Shown here piece after piece: positions 43,755 to 54,856 of a DNA stretch of 64,000 bases (position 1 is its first letter; each line of letters opens with the position of its first letter). The notes beneath the pieces were generated by a model. The model was not told the origin of the DNA. It saw only the letters and a list, made by a program, of their open reading frames with translations, and ran no database searches. The position numbers and the translations under genes were made by a program. The stretch is taken from NCBI GenBank assembly GCA_019775845.1, contig JADQAV010000026.1, positions 620,001 through 684,000 of the forward strand, written 5' to 3'. Origin of the DNA: Myrmaecium sp. VS I D KN 1 (lineage: Eukaryota > Ascomycota > Dothideomycetes > Valsariales > Valsariaceae).

Positions 43755-45857
43755 TATGGGGCGATGTGCTGGATTTTATAACGGGTCCAGCAAGAAAGTG
43801 CTAGAGGAGGAGAGATAGGCACTCAGAAAGAGCGGGGGAGGAGAGGGCGCTGTCTTTTGTGACTTGGGACGGTTCGAGTGACGTGGACGGTGAGCGGATG
43901 AGGGTTCGAACGGCTGTCTCAGCACCAGCGAGAAGGTGGTGGAGATGATGGTGGTGAAGAGGAGGTCCCAGCCCCAGCAGCAGTGATGTGTTCAGGTAAG
44001 TCCGTGTGTGTGGGTGTAGGTGCGTTGTTCGTATCCTCTCTTCACTGCTCGATCCGGCCCCCAGCGTCGTCTGGGGAAAGCGCAGACCAGCTGTAGCGCC
44101 CCGGAAGGGGAAGAGCAGAAGAAGAGAAAGAGGGAAGGCGGGAAGGGAGAGGGGAAGGGAGAGAGAAGCAGAGCGAAGAGAAAGAGGAAGAGGTGACGAA
44201 GTCGGTTGATAAGGTAAGTAAGAAGGTAAGTAATATTAGAAAGGATGATGCGATGCGAGATGGGAAAAGTAGTACCTAACAAACAATTTACGACGTCAAG
44301 CGTGGTGGTGGTGGTGGTGGTGGTGGTAGGTAATCATCCGTCGTCGGGCGAGAGAGACGGGGGGGAGGGTGATGTGAGGCGTGAGGCGTGCAGCTTGCAG
44401 TGCGGCGCGGCTGCTTGCTCGCTCTCTCCCTTCGTCACCTCCACTCAGGTGCCCGGCTGGCAGGCGGGCTGTCACCCATCCCGCGTTTTCCCCGGGTCGG
44501 AACCGTGGGGTAAATGGAGGCCAACCAATACTGCCTCACATATCCCAGCAGGCAAACATACTAACAAACATACGTACTGTAGTAGGTACAGTTGTATCAA
44601 ACTATCCATTATCTTACTCCCATCCATCCATAAACACCAAACCTCCCCAGAACGCAAGCAAGCAAGCAAAGCAAAAGCCAACCGGACAGCAAGTCAGAAC
44701 TGGTGGAGTGTGAGCCTGACGAGCCTAATGACGAACCCAACGATGACGCAAACCAAAAAAAGAAAAAGAAGTGGACAAGTGACCTGTCAAAAGGAAGCAG
44801 GAAAAAAAGGGTGTACCACGGTTCTACACGACGCTACTTGAGCAGAGAAGGTACTACCCTGGACCAGTCACAAGGCGACGATGTGCATGATTTCAACCTA
44901 GAACGTCCTCAAAAGAACGAGAAAGTAAAACAAAGCATAAAGAATAGCAATCGGACTCTCCTAGAAAACACAGTATAGGAGTTACAAGCTACAAGCTCGG
45001 TTACTTGCAGGACCAGGTGCATGCGTTCACCTTCCATCATCACGATAAGGAATAAAGGTATCTACTAGTGATCTTAGCGGCGGCAGCGGCGGCCGCCATC
45101 GCCTACACACGCGATGGACCAGGGAATAGCGTAGATAGGTGTACACATGGCGTCATACCGAGCTCTTAAGACTCCTGCCATCAGGGTGGAAGTTGCACGG
45201 TGCGATATCAATATGAGGTACTGTAGTACTTGGTGCTTCATAGGTGTAGTGATAGCCCTATCGATTACAAAAAAGGACGAGCGAGAGAGAAAACGCCCGA
45301 GTCGACTCAAGACCGCAACGCCGTCCTCAAGAAGAGGAGGAATCAAACACGATCCAAAGGAGCGCATGGCGCAGTGCAAACGCGAGAAAAAGAAAAGGAA
45401 TGTCATTCGGCGGGTATAAGGTGAAGTACCTACAGGACAGCCGCAGTCCCAAAGGAGAGGAGAGAAAGGAAAGAAAAGGAAGAAACACGACCGTCCAACT
45501 CCCAATATCCACACGAACAAAAGAAGAAAAACGCCATGCCCACTTTTCCCTTACTTCTCGCGATGCAGAGAAGAAAAAGAAACCAACGTCGATCGAAACC
45601 ATGAGGAAACAGGAAAAGAAACCCAGTGGCTGGCACAGGTATCAGGTATCAAACGGAGAAAGAGAGAGTGTGTGTGTATGTAGAGGGTGAAAACAGGACA
45701 AAGGAATGTGATCAGAGTATAGGAAAAGAAAAACCTGAACCCTGCCCAGGAAAAAAAAAACGTGTCGTATCCTTCGTGCGTGTCGTAGTCGTGCGCCCAT
45801 ACCAAAAGGACAAAAACAAGGTGATGATGATGATCATGATGCGTCGTCCCGGGCGTC
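43755..45857. other. intergenic
   Basis: Holds the promoter of the 778-aa gene and the 3' flank of the Vps62-domain gene. A GTG repeat sits at about 44301-44327, and A/G-rich, AAAAAG-type DNA covers 44740-45000 and 45270-45620. No supported gene. Confidence 0.45.
44301..44327. repeat. (GTG)n trinucleotide repeat
   Basis: Eight to nine GTG triplets in intergenic DNA upstream of the 778-aa gene. Confidence 0.8.
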
Positions 45858-47972
45858 TCAGTTCCTCCTTCTCTTCTTCCTCCTCTTCTCCTCACGTCCC
45901 TTCACCTTCCAAGTACCAGCTTGCTTGTGCTCCCTCTCCTCGCGGCCGGCGAACCTCCGCACGTCTTCCGTGGTCATCTCCTCGCCCACTCCAGATCCGC
46001 TCCAACGCCGCGCGATACGCGTGCCGCCGATCCAGTTCTTGATGATGCACTGCCCGTTGCCCTGGCACACATGCTTACGGCCGAGGTTCTTGTATCGCGG
46101 CCCGACGGGGCCGTTGACGTAGTGATACTGGCCTGCAAAGCGGTATTGTCGTGGGTCAGAGAGCGGGTAGAATTTGTCGCCCCAGTGGCCGATGAAGTAG
46201 AACCACTCAGTCGGGGCTTTAGGGGTGATGGTGCTGGAGCGGAGGGTGTCGTTGACGTAGTCGTAGGTGTAGCTGTGGAAGTTCAGGGTCGGGTCCCACA
46301 GCGGGCCTCGGTCCGTCACGTCGTGCAGGAGACCCCACGGAAGCACGTACGGGTGGGTGCCGGCAGTGGCGTACATGGCATGGGTGCCGACGGCCGAGTA
46401 TCCAACGGGCTGGAAAGGTCAGCTGACCGGAATCGTATATCAGATTGCGATTACTTACCCTCTTGCCAATCTTCCCCAGCGCTTCGTAGCTGTAAGCTTC
46501 GCCGAAGTTGTGCTCGCTGAAAAAGACAGCCTTCGGCTGCCCATCCTTGAACCGAACGACCGTATGCTCCCAGTCGCCGACGTGATTGCCGAATCGCAGG
46601 TTGAAGACTTTGTTGCCCAGGTTGTAGCTGTAGAAGAAGAACCAAAAGGCATCAACGACGCCTTGGCCCTTGTCGACGACGATGAGCACGGCAGGCGCGT
46701 CGCTCCGTCCTCCAGACTGTCTCTTCCTCAGCATACGCAGATCGTCCTCTTCCACAACTTCCTCCCCTTCAGGTGTCTCCACAGGCACACGTCCCCTCGG
46801 GTGGTCGGGATTGGGACGAATGCCACCTTTTTCAGTGGTATCGCCAAGACCCACGTCCTGCCACGAGTCGCGGCCTCCGTCCATATCCTCTGGCAACTCG
46901 CCGTCTATTCGGCCGTCCCATTCCGCCCACGGTATCTCTGGTTCATCGCCGTCCGGAGCATCGGGAATGTTCGATTCGCCACCGAGCCAGTCAGGGCGCT
47001 CTTCGACGTTGTCGTCGCTCTTGAGGTAAACAAACTGACCCCACTCGTTGAGGTCGTCTAAGTTGGTGAGGTTGGGGTGCTGCGAGGAGGCCTGCAGCGG
47101 GGTATAGTTGAGGTGCGGGGTAGTGTGGATGAGGTGTTCGGCGATATCGCAAGGCCAAAACTCCTCCTCGGAGTGTAAATGGATGTAGGGCGCGTATTCA
47201 ATGACGTAATCGGGTATCTCGCGCAAAACACGTTCGTCGTGAGACCACTCGTCCGGGTTGGTCTTGCCGCTCCGCCAAAAGTCGCTCAGGTCGTCGTAAT
47301 CGTCCTGTTGCAGGACGGACTGCTGCTTCCGTTTCAGATCGTGCGGGAGACGAACCCATCGTGATCGATCCAGGTGCGACAGTCCGCAGATGCCGAACCA
47401 CGAGCAGGCCTTCCGGTCGAACCAGGAATGAGAGCTCGCGACCCAGCTGGCCTCCTCCGCCCTCTCAGAGGGCGCTGTGATGTTCTCGAAAAGAATGTGT
47501 TGGTAGACTTGGGAGAAAGTGAAGAGGCCGAGCAGGGTGGTAACGATGGCGAAGGGGATTCGCCTGCCCTTCAACATTGGAGTCTGCGAGGCGTTGGAGA
47601 GGCGACCGGCACTATCAATGGATGGGATGGAATAAGAATGCGGTGCAGGTGCGGGTGCGGGTGCAGGCGTGGATGCGGTGTCACGGTGCGGTGGGAAGGG
47701 ATGGGGTATCTCGTCTATGGCTATGTCCTCCTCTTCCAGGTGTGTGTCATGGTGCGCAGAGCTCTGCTCGCTGGCGGGGTGAAAACGAAGGCGGGTGTAT
47801 GCGGAGGAGGAGCGAGGGTGGAGGGCGAGGGAGGAGGTATATGACAGTGAGGTGGAACTGACGTCCCGGGAGGGCAGGAGCGGTGCCTGACCGCCATGAT
47901 GGTCGAGCGCTGGCACTAGAAGCGGAGCAAAGAGTCAGTATTACCTGATGGAGCCGGGCAAAAAGAGCTCAT
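45858..47972 (-). CDS. Vps62-domain protein with one membrane anchor
   Basis: Main exons on the minus strand are 47915-46459 and 46409-45858; the 49-nt intron 46458-46410 (GTAAGT...TTCCAG) joins KIGKR to PVGYSAVGTHAMYATAGTH. The Vps62 domain (PF06101 family) is clear: YAPYIHLHSEEEFWPCDIAE, DAFWFFFYSYNLGN, GNHVGDWEHTVVRFKDGQ, HPYVLPWGLLHDVTDRGPLW and WFYFIGHWGDKFYPLSDP. Yeast Vps62 is linked to cytoplasm-to-vacuole traffic; the biochemical role is unknown. A single hydrophobic segment (RIPFAIVTTLLGLFTFSQVY, about 125-145) with a long cytosolic N-terminus suggests a type II membrane protein. The 5' end is odd: the frame has no ATG before 47915, but an upstream ATG at 47972 with exon 47972-47945 joins in phase through a 29-nt GT-AG gap, which is too short for a normal intron. 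The total would be 678 aa. The C-terminus is strongly basic (KRRKKRRRN). Confidence 0.85.
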
Positions 47973-49596
47973 GACATCCTTACTGGTAACGGCACAACGG
48001 ATTCGATGGGGCGAGCGTCGAGCGTCGGTGCTGACAACTGGAAGCTGGGCACTGCGCGAAGCCGAAAGATCCGACGTGTCCGCTCCGATGACAAACCCTA
48101 CCTTATCCGCGCGCTAACCCCGTTGCGATCGGGAAGGGCCAACACGCTTCGGGTGTGCTTTGGACGGTGGGCGGCTTCGGTGGACGCTGGACGGGTCGAC
48201 GATGATGGACGGATGCACGGGTGGACGGGGGTGGACGGGGGCGTCTGCAGGAGAACGTGGAAAGTTGCCAGCGTTGCGGGCCAGCTAAAAGAGAGCGGGA
48301 GCCCGCGGATGATCGACAAGCGGCCCTCCCAGCACGCCTGGCGCTGCCAAACACCACCACCTTCGAGTGTCCGGCTAGGCAGTACCTTAGGCTCTCGTTA
48401 GGTCCCGTCTCACAAGTTACTATCTCAGATACCGATAACGAATGTCGTGAGTCGCTCGATACTTTCTCTCTTTAGCATCGACCTGATACTGACTACCGAG
48501 TACTCGATAGATCTGGAAAGCATGCGCGTAGAGCCTCGTCAGTCTCCAGTCAGTCCTTCACAAAAACCGGAGTCGATGAAACTTTCACCGTCAAGTCGCT
48601 GTGGAGGCTGCTGCATGAAAGACGCGGTCCGGGATGGCACAAGGCAGAGAGCACATCGTCGAGGTGGAGGTGGGAGGAGGGGTCGATATTAGAAAAACCT
48701 CCACCTAGGTCACTCATGCTTATGCGATGGTCGAAAAGAGCGAACTAGCAGGTAAGCTAGCGATGCAAGGCCTGGGTCAGACATCCTCCGATTCATCGAG
48801 GCTTTTCGTTCTAGATGCAGCACGGATCGAGGGACGATAAGTCCGTACGGGAGCACGTCGATTGAACGTGAAAGCACAGCGATCAATCCAGGTTTTCGTC
48901 TTCTCTCTCGTACTTCCTCATCCCTCTTGCGGAGCTGAAGGGGAGACGACAGTTTGCCTACATACCTGCGTACTTAGGCGGGACGAGCAACGAATCCACC
49001 GACCTACATCGCCTATGTACATGGAGATCCCTGAAAGAAGGCGGGGGACAGACACGCACGCCTACTCCTACAATTGAGGGGAAACTCACACACATCCACA
49101 CACCGCAATCTGTCAAATATCGTATGTATGTAAGTCGTCCCGAACAGGTGAGCAAGGGAGGCAGGAAGAATTCACAACCACCAACCGATCACTCAAACCC
49201 TCCGCATTCGAAACACGATGGATGGATAAGAGTCAGCCGGCTAGCCAGCCAGCCAGAAAGCCAAACAGCAGCAACAACAGCAGCAGCAGCAACAGCAGCA
49301 GAGTGGTGACCATGCCATGACGGTCCACAGACCGACGCCGAACCTCCTCCCCTCCTCCTCCACGGAGCGAGCCTCCTCCGACCGACAAGGCGCGCCTCAA
49401 AAAAAACGCCCGCCCATCCAAATCCGCCCAGTTATAGGGCTGCCCTTGCCCATATCTAGCCAAGCCTAGCCAAGCCCCCCCAGCCCAGCTGGCCGTTCTC
49501 GGCGAAAGCTTGGCGCGCCCGAACACGGGTCTCCGTCTTCCGGCTGGGCATCCCGGCAGGAAATGGAAGACGTCGTCGGCGTCGGGGATTTCCGTG

Positions 49597-49636
<40 letters not shown>

Positions 49637-50660
49637 CGCCGGATAAAATGGCTCGCGATGCTGAGGGGTTTGGACTTCTGCTAAATGGCTGGAGAGAGGC
49701 TTCCTTCCTCCGTACCTACACTCAGCTCTTTCAATTTTCATGGGTCTCGCGGTCGCGGAATCGTGACGTTTTCGGTTCCGACAGGTGCTACTCCAAGTGG
49801 TCCGGGTCGCGGGTGCGGGTAAGCGGCCGGCCGCCGGTAGGGCAGGCATGGTCAGGCAGCCAGTATCGCCTTCTCTCACCCCCGTTTCCGGGCGATGAAT
49901 GACGCCACCATCACATCCTCTTTTTTCTGTTTTTTCCCTCATGACTCGCGCAGGAAGACGCGGGGAGGGCAGCATAAGGTAGGTAAGGTAAGACATACAT
50001 GTTCTCTTTGCAGGCATGGCGTAGGTAGTTACGCATCACGTTTCTATGGAGTAGCTTTTGTATGATGCATAAAACTATAATACATAGAAAAATGGCGGTT
50101 TATGCCGCTGCTGCTGCTGCTGTTGTGTGACACCGGGTTCGTCTCCACTGATTTCGCTCACCTTGCCGATCGCGATCGCGATCACGGTTCGAAAAGCACC
50201 CATGCTTTTTTTATGATAGCTGGAGGGGGAGGCTCGTATTGTTGCCGATCGGCTTTCCATTGATCAAGATCACATGAGAACGTTTGCCTTACCTTTCATT
50301 CCATCCGGAGAGGAGGCAGAAGTTCCTCCTACGGAACGAACTCGGCCGGCCGGCTTAGATCCGCACAAGCGTCGATATCCCCGATATCCCCGGTGGCTTA
50401 CACTAAACATTCTGACTAGTGACCGCGACGCTAGGTAGGTATTCGGAGAACTCCAGTGTTATCCGTACCTTGCACTTTGGACCTTAAGGTACCACCTCCG
50501 GCAACTAGTCACACTCGCCCTTCCTCTCTTTCGCCATTTCTAAGCCGCCGCGAAAAACGGGATCCCCCGAGACACGCCTGGACGGGAGTTACCGAGCTGC
50601 TTCCTCTAGGGAAAAAGAAGAAGAAAAGAAGAACAAAAATCCAGGTGCTGAGAGGCACTG
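47973..50660. other. intergenic, divergent promoters
   Basis: 2.7 kb between the Vps62-domain gene and the TFIIIC subunit gene, which point away from each other. CTG and CTG/TTG repeats are present (separate entry), and CCAG/CAGC units near 49242-49260. No credible coding exon. Confidence 0.45.
49594..49635. repeat. (CTG)n trinucleotide repeat
   Basis: Twelve to thirteen CTG triplets. A shorter GCT run is at about 50106-50124. Both lie outside supported genes. Confidence 0.85.
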
Positions 50661-52030
50661 ATGGCGGAGCCCGCTTCGGCCCCGAAGCCTCATCCTCCTC
50701 CCCCTCCGCCGACGATGACGACGGAGAAGCCGCTCGTCGATGCCAGCGCCGCCGACGGGGACCAGAGCGAGTGGGAATACGAGTATGACGCAACTGAAAC
50801 CGAGGTGAGTCAAAAGAAGAAAAGAAGAAAAGAAAACACACGGACTTCCGCGTGCTCCCGGCGATGGGGATGGGAGGAGGGGGAAGGGGATCGCATGTGA
50901 TCACGCGTCGCACGCGCCTCATGTTCAGTGTCTGTGTCTGTGTGCGCACGCATGGGAACTGACTCAATCCCTGTTCACTCGCTCGCTCACTCATTCATTG
51001 AACCGTTTGTATTTCGTCCGTCCGGTCCCTCACAACTTTCGCATAGGATTTCTACATCACCCTCGACCTAAGCGCGACCGCGGAGCCAGGACAGCGGAGC
51101 CCGCGCGGAAACTTCCTCGCCGGCGAACTCGCCGGCACGACGACTGCGGCGTCGCCAGCGTCGGCAGCGTCGGCGGGGGCGGCGGCGGGGGATCCGACCA
51201 ACAGCCATAGCAACCGCAATAGCAATGCTAAACAGAACCACAGCACCCACGATGACGGCAACGAGGAAGAAAGCCATGGCAACGACATGCAGATTCTCGA
51301 CCTCGGCAGTTCCAACCCGCTGATCATCTACCGCGGCCAACTCTTCAGCTGCCACTGGGCCTCCGCGCTCGGGACGGACCTTTTCTTCCGCCGCCGCCGA
51401 CGGCGCCAACATGCCGAGCACGCCAACTCCTCCGCCTCCTCCACCTCCTCCTCCGCCTCCGAAACCGAAGACGATGACGCCTCCGACAACGAGGAGGAGG
51501 AAGACGAGGACCCGCCCCTCCGCCCCCTCGGACCCACCCACGACCTCCTCGCCACCAGCACCCTCCGCCTCATCGCCAACAACGCACACCTGCGTCTACG
51601 CGACAGCAATCCAAACATCACCGCCAATCCCACCACCAACCCCGCATCCCCCACATCCCCCTCCGCCACAGGCCCAGGCCCAGGCCCGGGCCCAGGCGCA
51701 AGCGCAAGCATGACGCAAGCCCAGTTCCTCGCGAAGATCAACGCGCGCAAGGCGCGTCGGGGGCACGCGGATCGCGCGCCCACGACGCATCAGCGGAGGA
51801 AGGGGGGGTTGACGTGGGGTGGTGGTGGTGGGAGTGGGGATGGGGATCGGGAGGGGCAGCCAGAAACGCAGGCGCAGGGGCAAGAGCTTGCTGGTTCGGC
51901 GTCGGCTGCTGCTGCTGCTTCCACTGCTGCGGAGGTCGCGGAGGGAGGAGGAGGGGGAGGGGGGAGCGATGCGGATGCGGATGCGGAAGCGGAAGCGGAC
52001 GTAGACATGCCCGATGCGGATGCAGCGTGA
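50661..52030 (+). CDS. TFIIIC subunit with triple-barrel domain (TFIIIC_sub6/Tau55-like)
   Basis: Two exons, 50661-50804 and 51047-52030, encode 375 aa; the 242-nt intron (GTGAGT...CATAG) is the longest coding intron in the window. The triple-barrel domain is recognised by WEYEYDATETE joined to DFYITLDLSATAEPG, and by MQILDLGSSNPLIIYRGQLF with CHWASALGTDLFF. Such proteins belong to TFIIIC, which binds the A and B boxes of tRNA genes and recruits TFIIIB for RNA polymerase III. Here the two halves of the barrel are separated by about 70 residues of Ala/Gly/Asn/Ser-rich disordered insert. After the domain come an Arg-rich patch (FFRRRRRRQH), an acidic block, a GP repeat and a Gly/Asp-rich tail ending VDMPDADAA. 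The domain spans both exons, which supports the join. Confidence in the domain is good; the exact subunit name is less sure. Confidence 0.8.
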
Positions 52031-52467
52031 GAGGGATTCAGGAGTGAAGATGGATCAGCGCCGTACGAGATTTTTGCTTTTTATATCCTCGTGGACGGGA
52101 GAAGAAGAAGAAGGGCGATGAAGGAGAAGAAGGGTATCAAAGTTACTACGTGATTAACCTACGCAATCCAGCATATCCTATCCTGCCCATCCGTCCGCCT
52201 GTGCAGCTGACACATCCGAAGTGAGACGAGCGGACTAAGGAAGCCAAATAAAAAGAAAGGACAGGGAAATGAGAGGGAGACAACTCAAAGGGAGGAGACC
52301 AAACGAACAAGCCAAGCAAGAAGGAAGAAAAAAAGGACATGATCCAAAGCCAAAAGAAAGAAGACGTGAACGGTCACGCAGGGGAATCATCAAGTACGCA
52401 CGCACGCATCATTAGCCCTTCCACCTCCATCCTCCACCGCGCAGTTCTCCCTCCTCATCCATCCCGA
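52031..52467. other. intergenic, convergent 3' ends
   Basis: 437 bp between the TFIIIC subunit stop and the stomatin stop. A/G-rich, with GAAGAAG runs near 52100 and 52330. Nothing else seen. Confidence 0.5.
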
Positions 52468-53672
52468 CTACATATTCTCGACAATCTGCGCATTCGCCGC
52501 GCGCTGAAGGCCCTGGCTGCCCACGCCAAACTCCTGCGCCAGGGCAAACGGATCGTCCGCCCCGCTAGGCCCCGACCCCTCGCCCGCGGCCTCGACCTCC
52601 GCCCGCGCGAGCTGGCTGACGACGGACTGGTTGGGGGCGGGGAGGAAGATGACCTTGCTGTTGGCGGCGCGGGCCATCTGGGTCATGGCCTCGAGGTAGC
52701 GGATCTGCATGGCGGGCGCGGAGGAGAGGATGTCGGCGGCCTGGCGCATGAGCTTCGCGCTCTCGACCTCGGCCCGGGCCGCGATCACCTTGGCCTCGCC
52801 CGTCCGCTTGCTCTGCGCCGCCATCGAGAGCGAGTCCTGCAGCTCCTGGCTGAAGATGATGTCCTTGATCAGCATGCTCTCGACCTCGGTCCCCCACCCC
52901 TGCGCCGTCTCCTCGATGATCTCCCGGATGCTCTGCGCGATCTCCTCCCGTCGCTCGATCACGTCCTGCAGCACCCGCGCCCCGATCACGTGCCGCAGCG
53001 TCGTCTGCGTCCGCTCGACGAGCGCTTGCCGGATGTTGGAGATGCCGAAGGCGGCCTTGTGCGGCGACGTGATGCGGTAGTAGATCACGCTCGTCAGGTG
53101 CAGCGACACGTTGTCCTTGGTCATGCAGACTTGCTTGGGGACCTCTAGCAGCAGACATCACACCATCATCGTCAGCGCAAGTCGAGTCGAGCGAACGCGA
53201 GAAAGCAAGCGCGCGAGAAAGAAAATCAGAAGAAGGGACACCCACCAACAATCTGGATCTTCACATCCACCTGAATCAACTCCTCACTGAGCGGGTTGAC
53301 CTTCACCAAGCCCGGATCCACCGCGCGTGCAAACCGTCCGAACTTGGTCACCAACCCCACGTTCCCCTGGCGGACGGGCTTGTACGGGTTCGGACAGCAG
53401 ACGCAGCCCGGGATCGCCCCCAGCGTGCCCACCGCCGTCCCCAGCCCGTTGATCATCGCCCCGTACCACCCGTGCTGGCTGTTCTCCTCTGTGTCCGGCT
53501 GGATGACCCGCGCGTACGAGGTTTGCAGGTCCTCCCGCCGCGCGGGCTGCACTTTGACCAGGGGGTCGGTGCCGTTGGTGGTGGTGTTGTCCCCGAGACC
53601 GCGCGCCCAGGCGGCGGCTTTGCTGCTGCTGGCGCCTGCCGCGGGGTCGGACGGCTGGTCCCTTGTCGTCAT
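52468..53672 (-). CDS. stomatin/SPFH (band 7) family protein
   Basis: Two exons, 53672-53246 and 53144-52468, encode 367 aa; the 101-nt intron 53245-53145 rebuilds a Glu codon in QIV-EVPKQVCMTKDNVSL. The SPFH domain runs from about residue 95 to 270: PYKPVRQGNVGLVTKFGRFA, ITSPHKAAFGISNIRQALVE, then TTLRHVIGARVLQDVIERRE and the coiled segment VESMLIKDIIFSQELQDSLS. A short hydrophobic stretch (NGLGTAVGTLGAIPGCVCC, about 75-93) before the domain should act as a membrane hairpin, and its Cys residues are candidate palmitoylation sites. Stomatin-family proteins form oligomeric scaffolds in membranes (plasma membrane or mitochondria); the substrate is not defined. No N-terminal presequence typical of mitochondria is seen. 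The length suits fungal stomatin-like proteins. Confidence 0.88.
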
Positions 53673-54856
53673 TGTCTTTGATGTCGTCGTCGTCGGGACA
53701 GGAGAGGAAGGAAAGGAGGAAAGAAAGCGACGAAAGAGAGCCGGCGGGCTTTGCTTGCGCGATGGATTTACTGTGCGGTGCGAGTCCGATCGCAGTTACG
53801 AGTCCTTGACGGCTGGTTAAGTACCGCGTATACGATATGATGCGATAAATGTCGCAAGAAGCCGGCAGGTTCGTCGGCAATACCGATGGGAAAAGCGGAG
53901 AAGAATAGAAGGTCGTGAAGGATGGATAAATGGATGTACTCCCAGGTGGACGATGATGGGATGGGGATCGCCTGACCTTTAATAAACAGTAGGTACTAGG
54001 TAGCTATAACAAGGTAAGGTATCAAGGGTATGTAGGAACCGAGCTACCCTGATCCCTTAGGTAACCGTCTACCTACCTTACCTACCCCAGCACAAGGGCA
54101 GCAGGGCTGAGCGGGGGCGGGGCAAGGTGCCAGGGTGCCAAGGTGCCGGGGGTGCCGGGGTGCCGATCCGCCACCCGTAAACCTAATTCACTCAATACTA
54201 ACCGTGAAAGGTTAACTAGGTAGACGATGGAACGCTTTGTGGGAGGAGCGAGGCGGTGCTGGGTGTGTCGGCACGTTGGGATGCTGAGGGCTTTGTGAGG
54301 GATGAATGGAGGGGAAGGGGTATGCTCGTCATAGACGATCGATTACTTCGGGACGTACGACTCCCTACCGTGCGTACGTACGTAGTCAAGTAGTAGCTAA
54401 GCTTAAGTTTGAATTGGCCACGTTAAATATACAGTACCTCATAGAGCGCGGGAGTGTAGGTTGATAACTTACTGCTGCCTGCTTCTTTCTCCTGCTTCAC
54501 TTCAGGATCGATGACAGGATAGCATACATAGAATTGAATTGGATAGGAAGCGATGAGAGGATGCGAAGAGGGGAAAACGGCTATAGTGATGTGATAGAGC
54601 AATGCAGCATACGGAACTGACAGATGTAATCTCGTCGCCGGAAAAGCTGCTGGTACACACGAGTGATATCATGCTTGATGAAAATCATATACTCATAGGT
54701 ATTATTGACGATTATGATAGATACTATAAATATAGCTTTCCTAATCCAAGAAAGCCAACTCCCATTTTTACAAAGAACGAGAAAGAAAACGCAAGAAAAA
54801 AGAAAGGTATCAAACTCCCTCCCCCAAATCCCCCCAAAAACGCCCAATCACCCCCC
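53673..54856. other. intergenic between two minus-strand genes
   Basis: Promoter of the stomatin gene and 3' flank of the synthetase gene. TAGGTA/ACCTAC-type motifs are dense at 53990-54090, followed by a GGTGCC tandem stretch (separate entry). AT-rich at 54520-54780. No gene recognised. Confidence 0.45.
54123..54167. repeat. tandem GGTGCC-A/G-G units (about 9-10 bp)
   Basis: Repeats of GGTGCCAG/GGTGCCGG across about 45 bases. Confidence 0.6.
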
